Shown piece by piece: positions 59,107 to 64,000 of a stretch of DNA of 64,000 bases. This DNA is from an uncultured Bacteroides sp. (GTDB lineage Bacteria; Bacteroidota; Bacteroidia; Bacteroidales; Bacteroidaceae), in NCBI GenBank assembly GCA_900553185.1, contig USCT01000008.1:1-64000 (forward strand), written 5' to 3'. Each line of letters opens with the position of its first letter. Positions within the stretch are counted from its first letter, which is position 1. The translations under genes and the position numbers were made by a program. Below the pieces are notes generated by a model. The model had not been told where the DNA came from and did no database searches. It saw only the letters and a program-made list of their open reading frames with translations.

Positions 59107-59159
59107 TTATTAAAATAAATAATAGAATAAAAAAGAAAGGCAGATAAAGACTGATTTAT

Positions 59160-59167
59160 TACTTTTG
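59160..59167 (+). promoter_or_regulatory. -7 element of DUF4827-glmM (TACTTTTG)
   Basis: TACTTTTG would place the transcript start near 59174, which excludes an ATG at 59165 and supports the ATG at 59189 for the next gene. Confidence 0.45.
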
Positions 59168-59188
59168 CTGCTACTAATTTCTAGAAAA

Positions 59189-59848
59189 ATGAAGAAACTA
59201 CATCTTGTTTTGATGCTGGCTTTTGTATTCGGCTGTTTTTTACAGAGTTGTAATGATGGAAAGACTTACGCCGAACGTAAGGAAGAAGAAGCTGATGCGA
59301 TTAATGCCTTTTTGACAAAGAATGATATCGAAGTCATTTCGGAGGACGAGTTCTTAAGAGATACGGTAACGAAAGAAAACCAGTATGTCTTGTTTGAAGA
59401 TAACGGTGTTTACATGAACATTGTTCAGCGCGGTACGGGAGAGAAACTGGAAGACGGTTCGTATGAAATCCATTCACGTTTCATGGAAATTGCGCTGCAG
59501 GACCGTTCGGACGTGGGATTTGAAGCGGGTGACACTTTGCTGGCTAATATGCACTGGAATGATTATCCTTCTGCCCAGACTGACCCGGAGACTTTCCGAC
59601 TGGAAATCAGTGGCGATTCTTATAGTGGAATGTTTATGGACCGCTCTAAAATGGCTTCTGTCTATAAAAGTTCGGCTGTTCCTTCAGGATGGCTGATTCC
59701 TATTCCTTATCTGAAGATTTCCCGCACGACGGAATCGGCTAAAGTTTCTCGTGTCAAACTGATTGTTCCTCACAGTGAAGGAACTGGAACGGCGATGAGC
59801 GCTGTATATCCTTGTTTTTATGAAATAACCTATAACCTTGGTAAATAA
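59189..59848 (+). CDS. DUF4827-like lipoprotein with FKBP-like fold
   Basis: 219 residues from MKKLHLVLMLAFVFGCFLQSC, lipobox Cys21; the ATG at 59165 lies in the putative promoter. The mature part has YAERKEEEADAINAFLTKNDIEVIS, VYMNIVQRGTGEKLEDG and TTESAKVSRVKLIVP, similar to the DUF4827 family, which is related to FKBP isomerases but without a clear active site. It precedes the hexose-phosphate mutase by nine bases, a conserved order in Bacteroides as I recall. Role unknown, envelope location likely. Confidence 0.75.
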   Translation: MKKLHLVLMLAFVFGCFLQSCNDGKTYAERKEEEADAINAFLTKNDIEVISEDEFLRDTVTKENQYVLFEDNGVYMNIVQRGTGEKLEDGSYEIHSRFMEIALQDRSDVGFEAGDTLLANMHWNDYPSAQTDPETFRLEISGDSYSGMFMDRSKMASVYKSSAVPSGWLIPIPYLKISRTTESAKVSRVKLIVPHSEGTGTAMSAVYPCFYEITYNLGK

Positions 59849-59857
59849 TTTATTATT

Positions 59858-61246
59858 ATGACACTTATTAAATCTATTTCTGGTATTCGTGGTACCATTG
59901 GCGGATCTGTAGGCGACGGATTGAATCCGTTGGATATTGTAAAGTTTACATCGGCTTATGCTACGTTAATTCGCAAAACTACTTCGGTAAAAAGCAATAA
60001 GATTGTAGTGGGCCGTGATGCCCGTATTTCCGGCGAAATGGTAAAGAATGTGGTATGTGGAACCTTGATGGGTATGGGATTCGATGTAGTAAACATCGGT
60101 CTTGCATCTACTCCTACCACCGAGCTGGCTGTGACCATGGAAGGAGCATGCGGTGGTATTATTCTGACAGCAAGTCACAATCCGAGACAGTGGAACGCCT
60201 TGAAGCTGCTGAATGAACATGGAGAGTTCCTGAATGCGGCCGAAGGTAATGAAGTGTTGCGCATCGCTGAGGCGGAAGCTTTCGAATATGCAGACGTAGA
60301 CCATATCGGACATTATAAAGAAGACAATTCTTACAACCAGAAGCACATTGACAGTGTGCTGGCGCTGAAACTGGTAGATGTGGAAGCTATCCGTAAGGCC
60401 AATTTCCGTGTAGCGCTGGATACAGTCAATTCCGTAGGAGGTATTGTTCTGCCGGAACTGCTGAAACAGCTGGGTGTACAGCATGTAGAGGTATTGTATG
60501 GAGAACCGACCGGTGATTTCCAGCATAATCCGGAACCGCTGGAAAAGAACCTGGGCGACATCATGGGCCTGATGAAGTCTGGCAATAACGATGTGGCTTT
60601 CGTGGTCGATCCGGATGTAGACCGTCTGGCCATTATCTGTGAGGACGGAAAAATGTATGGTGAAGAATACACACTGGTAACCGTGGCTGATTATGTATTG
60701 AAACATACACCGGGAAATACCGTTTCTAACTTGAGCTCTACCCGTGCCTTGCGTGATGTGACCCGTAAATACGGTATGGAATACAATGCTTCTGCCGTGG
60801 GTGAAGTAAACGTAGTAGCCAAGATGAAAGAAACTCATGCGGTAATCGGTGGAGAAGGAAACGGTGGAGTCATTTATCCGGAATCACACTACGGACGTGA
60901 CGCGCTGGTAGGTATCGCCTTGTTCCTGAGCCATCTGGCACACGAGGGAAAGAAGGTTTCTGAATTGCGGGCTACGTATCCGAACTATTTTATTGCCAAG
61001 AATCGCATTGACCTGACTCCTGAAACTGACGTAGATGCCATTCTGGCGAAGGTAAAGGAGCTGTATAAGAACGAAGAAATCAATGACATTGACGGTGTGA
61101 AGATTGATTTCCCCGATAAGTGGGTACACTTGCGTAAGAGTAATACGGAACCGATTATCCGTGTATATTCTGAAGCCGCTACCATGGAAGCTGCCGATGA
61201 ATTGGGTAAGCAGATCATGGATATAGTATACAGCCTGGCTAAATAA
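59858..61246 (+). CDS. glmM: Phosphoglucosamine/phosphohexomutase
   Basis: 462 residues, alpha-D-phosphohexomutase superfamily. Start: MTLIKSISGIRGTIGGSVGDGLNP; phosphoserine loop GGIILTASHNPRQWNALKLL (Ser106); metal loop VVDPDVDRLA; sugar-binding GGEGNGGVIYPE; phosphate-binding RKSNTEPIIRVYSEA. The GlmM role (glucosamine-6-P to glucosamine-1-P for cell-wall and LPS precursors) is the usual annotation for this Bacteroides form, but phosphomannomutase/phosphoglucomutase activity is hard to exclude. A strong terminator follows. Confidence 0.9.
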   Translation: MTLIKSISGIRGTIGGSVGDGLNPLDIVKFTSAYATLIRKTTSVKSNKIVVGRDARISGEMVKNVVCGTLMGMGFDVVNIGLASTPTTELAVTMEGACGGIILTASHNPRQWNALKLLNEHGEFLNAAEGNEVLRIAEAEAFEYADVDHIGHYKEDNSYNQKHIDSVLALKLVDVEAIRKANFRVALDTVNSVGGIVLPELLKQLGVQHVEVLYGEPTGDFQHNPEPLEKNLGDIMGLMKSGNNDVAFVVDPDVDRLAIICEDGKMYGEEYTLVTVADYVLKHTPGNTVSNLSSTRALRDVTRKYGMEYNASAVGEVNVVAKMKETHAVIGGEGNGGVIYPESHYGRDALVGIALFLSHLAHEGKKVSELRATYPNYFIAKNRIDLTPETDVDAILAKVKELYKNEEINDIDGVKIDFPDKWVHLRKSNTEPIIRVYSEAATMEAADELGKQIMDIVYSLAK

Positions 61247-61278
61247 TTCGTTATTCAGTTTTTTAAATAAAGGGAAAG

Positions 61279-61320
61279 ATACGTCTTCTGCCGATGCGTG
61301 GAAGACGTATTTTTTTATTT
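61279..61320 (+). terminator. Terminator of glmM
   Basis: ATACGTCTTC (61279-61288) pairs perfectly with GAAGACGTAT (61301-61310), followed by TTTTTTATTT. Confidence 0.9.
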
Positions 61321-61331
61321 GTGTAGATTTG

Positions 61332-62462
61332 TCAGTCCACCCAAAGCATGTCACTCATGATACCGTCGGAAATAAATATTCCCTGTCCGGTCAGTTTCAG
61401 GGTATCTCCGGCAATTTCCAGGGTACCTTGATGCAGATGAGGCTCGGCCATGCGCAGGCAGTACCGGTACAGGGTTTCTCCGAAATCTTCCTTCAGCCTG
61501 TTGAGCGGCATTCCCCAGCAGGTGCGTATCGTGGTAATGACAAAGTCGTTGTAACGGGTGTATAGATCCAGTTCTTCCGTTTCTGAAACGGATGTTCCGG
61601 CTGCAATGCCTTGCAGGTAACCGTCCAGTGAGGCGACGTTCCATTGACGGCTTGTCCCGTTATAGGAATGGGCCGAAGGACCACATCCCAGATATTTCTT
61701 TCCGGTCCAGTAGCTTGAGTTATGACGTGAATGCCTGTCCGGCAGACAGAAATTGGAGATTTCGTAATGCTGGTAGCCGTTCTCTTTCAGCCGATGGATT
61801 AGTCGGCTGAAGAGGTCTACACTCAAATCTTCGTCTACTTCCTTTACCCGGTGTTCCTCGCGCAGTTTCCAGAGGGCCGTTCCTTCTTCGTAAATCAGGT
61901 GGTAGGCCGAAATATGTTCGGGGTGCAACCGGACAGCTTGTGACAAATCGTTCTCCCAGGTTTCGGCCGTTTCGCCGGGCAAGCCGTACATCAGGTCGAT
62001 ACTGATGTTATGGAATCCGGCTTTCCGGCAGTTCTCGAATGTTTCGACAGCCTGCCGGGCGGTGTGGCGGCGATGGAGCCGTTTCAGCATGGTTTCGTTG
62101 AATGTCTGGATTCCCATGCTCAGACGGTTGAAGGGAAGAGTACGCAGCATGTTGATATAATCGGGAGTCAGATCGTCCGGATTGGCTTCGAGGGTGATTT
62201 CGGGCGTTTCTATGACAGGGTAATGCTGGAAGATCGTGTCAAACACCTTTTTGAAGTCGGTCTCTTCCAGTTGGGAAGGTGTTCCGCCTCCGAAGTAAAT
62301 GGTTTCTATTTCTTCTCCTTGCAGGTAATCCCTCCGTTGTTCCAGTTCCCGGCATAAGGCTTGTATATAGGCTTCCCGTTTTTCGCCTTGCGTGGTGGAA
62401 TAGAAGTCGCAGTAGATACACCTTCGTTTGCAGAATGGGATATGTAGATAAATGCCTGCCAT
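61332..62462 (-). CDS. hemW: Radical SAM heme chaperone HemW
   Basis: 376 residues. The radical-SAM Cys set is HIPFCKRRCIYCDFYS (Cys11, 15, 18) followed by Phe, the HemW/HemN-like pattern; the CxxxCxxCxC of true coproporphyrinogen dehydrogenase is absent. IETIYFGGGTPSQLE, ITLEANPDDLTPDYINML, LSMGIQTFNETMLKRLHRRH and the late SNFCLPDRHSRHNSSYW follow. HemW is thought to carry heme rather than oxidise coproporphyrinogen. It is convergent with glmM. A TATTTTTG -7 element (complement of 62483-62490) lies upstream. Confidence 0.92.
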   Translation of the reverse strand: MAGIYLHIPFCKRRCIYCDFYSTTQGEKREAYIQALCRELEQRRDYLQGEEIETIYFGGGTPSQLEETDFKKVFDTIFQHYPVIETPEITLEANPDDLTPDYINMLRTLPFNRLSMGIQTFNETMLKRLHRRHTARQAVETFENCRKAGFHNISIDLMYGLPGETAETWENDLSQAVRLHPEHISAYHLIYEEGTALWKLREEHRVKEVDEDLSVDLFSRLIHRLKENGYQHYEISNFCLPDRHSRHNSSYWTGKKYLGCGPSAHSYNGTSRQWNVASLDGYLQGIAAGTSVSETEELDLYTRYNDFVITTIRTCWGMPLNRLKEDFGETLYRYCLRMAEPHLHQGTLEIAGDTLKLTGQGIFISDGIMSDMLWVD

Positions 62463-62567
62463 ACGTTTTCAGTTTGATGCGTCAAAAATACAATATTCCG
62501 CAGAAATCTTTGTAACGTAGCCCTTCTTTTTGTATCTTGTAAAATATAAACATAATCCTGGATAGTT

Positions 62568-62990
62568 ATGAAGACAGTACGACTGATGACGTGTAACGAT
62601 TCTTTTCAGGCCAACGTCATCAAGGGAGCTTTGGAAAGTGAGGGTATCGCGGCCATATTGCATAATGAACATGCGGCCGATGTGATGCGTGGGTATATAC
62701 CGGAGGTTTCTACGGTAGATGTATTTATTGATGAACGTGACTGTGAGAGGGCTTTGCAGTTACTGGAACGGAACGGGGTGATTCCGGAGCGACTGAACTG
62801 CTGCCCTTGCTGTCATTCGGAACAGATTGAGTTTTTCCTGAAGAAAAAACATCGTTTCCGTGCGGTTCTGTCCGGATTTCTGGCCTTGTTGGCTGCTTCC
62901 TCACCGGGCACAGAGCTTTGGGAATATGTCTGCAAGGACTGTGGCGCTCATTTTGACCGTCCGGTAGGGAAGTCCGGGAAACAAGTGTGA
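62568..62990 (+). CDS. DUF2007-like protein with zinc ribbons
   Basis: 140 residues. Residues 1-70 match the DUF2007 'putative signal-transducing' alpha/beta domain (RLMTCNDSFQANVIKGALESEGI, AILHNEHAADVM, DVFIDERDCERALQLLE). Residues 77-85 hold CCPCCHSEQ, a helix of about 20 hydrophobic residues follows (FRAVLSGFLALLAASSPG), and a second CxxC (CKDCGAHF) ends the protein, so the two Cys pairs probably form a split zinc ribbon. Cytoplasmic with a possible membrane contact. No known biochemical role. No convincing promoter was found. Confidence 0.75.
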   Translation: MKTVRLMTCNDSFQANVIKGALESEGIAAILHNEHAADVMRGYIPEVSTVDVFIDERDCERALQLLERNGVIPERLNCCPCCHSEQIEFFLKKKHRFRAVLSGFLALLAASSPGTELWEYVCKDCGAHFDRPVGKSGKQV

Positions 62991-62997
62991 GCTTGGG

Positions 62998-63630
62998 TTA
63001 CAGAGAAACAGGTCCGAGGCTGCTGGCGGTAAGCAGATAAATTTTATGGGGAGCTTTTCCCTGTGTGGTGAGCCGGCCTGTTTTTACCCATTGGTTCAGG
63101 TCGTTCCAGGCCTTGGTTTTCAGAAGGCCGGTCAGCTCGCCGTATATCGTTCGGGTGATGAATACGTGGCTTTTCAGGTATTGCCGGAGTATTTCAAACC
63201 GCTCTTCTTCATTCTGTTCCGAAGTACTGTTCTTGAACTTGAAGGCGTGGGGAGCTCTTGTCAGGTTTCCCTGACAGCGACGGCTGAAATTTCTGGAGAC
63301 CTGTATCTTTACCTTGTCGAAGCAGATGGACTGGGCGTGAATCTCTTCCTCTTTGTATACTGTGCGGTCGGCCTTCAATGTAGCCGTTGCAGTGCCGATT
63401 GTTCCGAGTTCTACCCGATATCCGTGCGACAGATAATGCAGCAGCCATTTTTCCAGTTCCTCCTGTACCCCCAGTACCGTGCCTTCCTTGAAGGTGGACG
63501 ATTCGGCGATACGTCCGGCCAGTTCGCGGAAAGTGACAGTACCGTTGGCTACCAGTTTGGGGTAGAGTACAGGAGTCTCATCAATGTTTTTAGGTTGTGG
63601 AACCTGTAGAAAATCATACTTTGCTTCCAT
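62998..63630 (-). CDS. HU-HIG-type DNA-binding protein
   Basis: 210 residues. The first 130 residues follow the HU/IHF-related HU-HIG family of Bacteroidetes: YPKLVANGTVTFRELAGRIAE, TVLGVQEELEKWLLHYLSHG, RVELGTIGTATATLKADRT. In place of the short HU arm there is a C-terminal helical extension (residues about 145-205, VFITRTIYGELTGLLKTKAW, LNQWVKTGRLTTQG) resembling a small DNA-binding wing. Such proteins are numerous in Bacteroides and often stand alone or beside surface loci. It is probably nucleoid-associated; targets unknown. Its upstream region carries the 22-base phased repeat. Confidence 0.8.
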   Translation of the reverse strand: MEAKYDFLQVPQPKNIDETPVLYPKLVANGTVTFRELAGRIAESSTFKEGTVLGVQEELEKWLLHYLSHGYRVELGTIGTATATLKADRTVYKEEEIHAQSICFDKVKIQVSRNFSRRCQGNLTRAPHAFKFKNSTSEQNEEERFEILRQYLKSHVFITRTIYGELTGLLKTKAWNDLNQWVKTGRLTTQGKAPHKIYLLTASSLGPVSL

Positions 63631-63675
63631 TTGTTTGTAAGTTTTAGGTGTAAATGTTTAGGTTCTTTGTTCGGA

Positions 63676-63763
63676 AACCGAATATTCTCCGTTTCTGGAA
63701 TGTACGTCCTTTGTGCGGAGACTGTATGTCCTCCGGTCGAAGGACATTGGTTTTCTGCGGACA
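63676..63763. repeat. Degenerate 22-base phased repeat, three to four units
   Basis: TACGTC at 63703, TATGTC at 63725 and a weaker TTGGTT at 63747 are exactly 22 bases apart, within units opening GAA or GAC and closing CGGA. One unit (63698-63719) agrees with the unit at 3414-3435 at 16 of 22 positions by my count. It lies upstream of the HU-HIG gene. The gene-free stretch 63631-63965 shows no other convincing feature; the plus-strand frame at 63631-63921 has no protein-like pattern. Confidence 0.6.
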
Positions 63764-63965
63764 AAAGTAGAATGATCTGCCGGAGGATTGTTGTTATTTG
63801 GGTAGATTCCGGTAGTTTGGTCCGTTTTCTGACGTTTTTAGGTATGGATGGCGAGGGCTTTCAGGAGATGAATCGCTTGTGGATGTTTCTGTTTTCTGCT
63901 TTTGCGGAAGCTTCGGAATGAAACGGCATGATGACTCTTTAAGATGTGTTTTTCAGGAAAGGCGT

Positions 63966-64000
63966 ATGGGAAAATTGAAAGATATGTCTTACAACATGGT
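63966..64000 (+). CDS. Possible start of a gene running off the window
   Basis: An ATG at 63966, preceded by AGGAAAGG, opens a frame (MGKLKDMSYNMV) that is still open at the window end. Eleven codons are too few to identify a family. The purine-rich upstream sequence and the coding-like start are the only support. Confidence 0.3.
   Translation, partial: MGKLKDMSYNM

Noticed and set aside
63631..63921. Plus-strand frame of 96 residues after the HU-HIG gene
   Set aside because: Runs through the 22-base repeat and has Cys/Trp/Phe composition typical of chance frames.
1..64000. CRISPR array, prophage, integrase, restriction system or toxin-antitoxin pair
   Set aside because: I looked for regular direct repeats with spacers, phage structural genes, integrases and paired small genes on both strands and found none; the repeats found are degenerate and lack spacers.

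Overview
The window is a stretch of ordinary chromosome from a Bacteroidales bacterium, most likely Bacteroidaceae (Bacteroides or Phocaeicola; I cannot name the species). The signs are: repeated promoter matches of the Bacteroides type (TTTG, 18-21 bases, TAnnTTTG); A-rich rather than Shine-Dalgarno-rich start regions; lineage-typical families (NigD-like lipoprotein, DUF3316, DUF4827, HU-HIG DNA-binding protein, TPR-plus-LuxR membrane regulators, PorT-like barrels); an alpha2-type glycyl-tRNA synthetase; and a K+-dependent-type ion-pumping pyrophosphatase.

Layout. 1-631: the end of an IS66-family transposase fused at its border to a 5'-truncated 5-hydroxyisourate hydrolase. 650-3290: a TPR/LuxR-type membrane regulator, a small outer-membrane barrel and a 42-residue lipoprotein. 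3637-4503: a three-domain TfoX_N / helix-hairpin-helix / Cys-rich protein. 4584-4665 (-): tRNA-Leu(UAG). 4735-9280 (-): a tight operon of topoisomerase IV subunit A, a DUF3316 protein and an S41 peptidase. 9500-13213: a MATE transporter, then glyS and an FKBP lipoprotein. 13376-19437: a heavy-metal RND efflux operon with a His-rich small protein first. 20229-23967: metA, a U32 peptidase/RlhA-like protein and a zinc-ribbon membrane protein. 24103-30348 (-): a TonB-dependent receptor with an atypical LuxR-type regulator, a FAD protein and radA. 30504-35828: a threonine operon with its own leader peptide and attenuator. 35857-41280 (-): a cytidylate-kinase-like protein, a second MATE pump, a membrane pyrophosphatase and an aquaporin. 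41702-52450: an S8 protease with xseAB, ilvE, trmB-mrp, dinB (-), tsaC-ClC and fmt. 52576-55300: a NigD-like lipoprotein divergent from an ECF sigma factor and a TM-plus-barrel protein. 55374-63630: rpe, comEC, nrnA, DUF4827, glmM, hemW (-), a DUF2007 protein and an HU-HIG protein (-).

How they work together. Amino-acid supply is well represented. ThrA makes homoserine; MetA diverts it to methionine; the ThrA / phosphoglycerate-mutase-like kinase / ThrC set carries it to threonine; IlvE handles branched-chain amino acids. The threonine operon looks controlled by translation of a Thr/Ile-rich 29-residue leader. The cation-efflux genes form a complete periplasm-spanning pump.

I did not find a CRISPR array, prophage, restriction system or other large accessory island. 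The less ordinary signals are small: (1) degenerate repeats phased at 22 bases in intergenic DNA at both ends of the window (3370-3479 and 63676-63763), with a related-looking array at 41501-41591; (2) the thr leader/attenuator; (3) the three-domain TfoX fusion; (4) a bipartite element present twice upstream of metA; (5) the IS66-hydrolase chimera; (6) a protein joining an anti-sigma-like inner-membrane anchor to an outer-membrane barrel beside its sigma factor.
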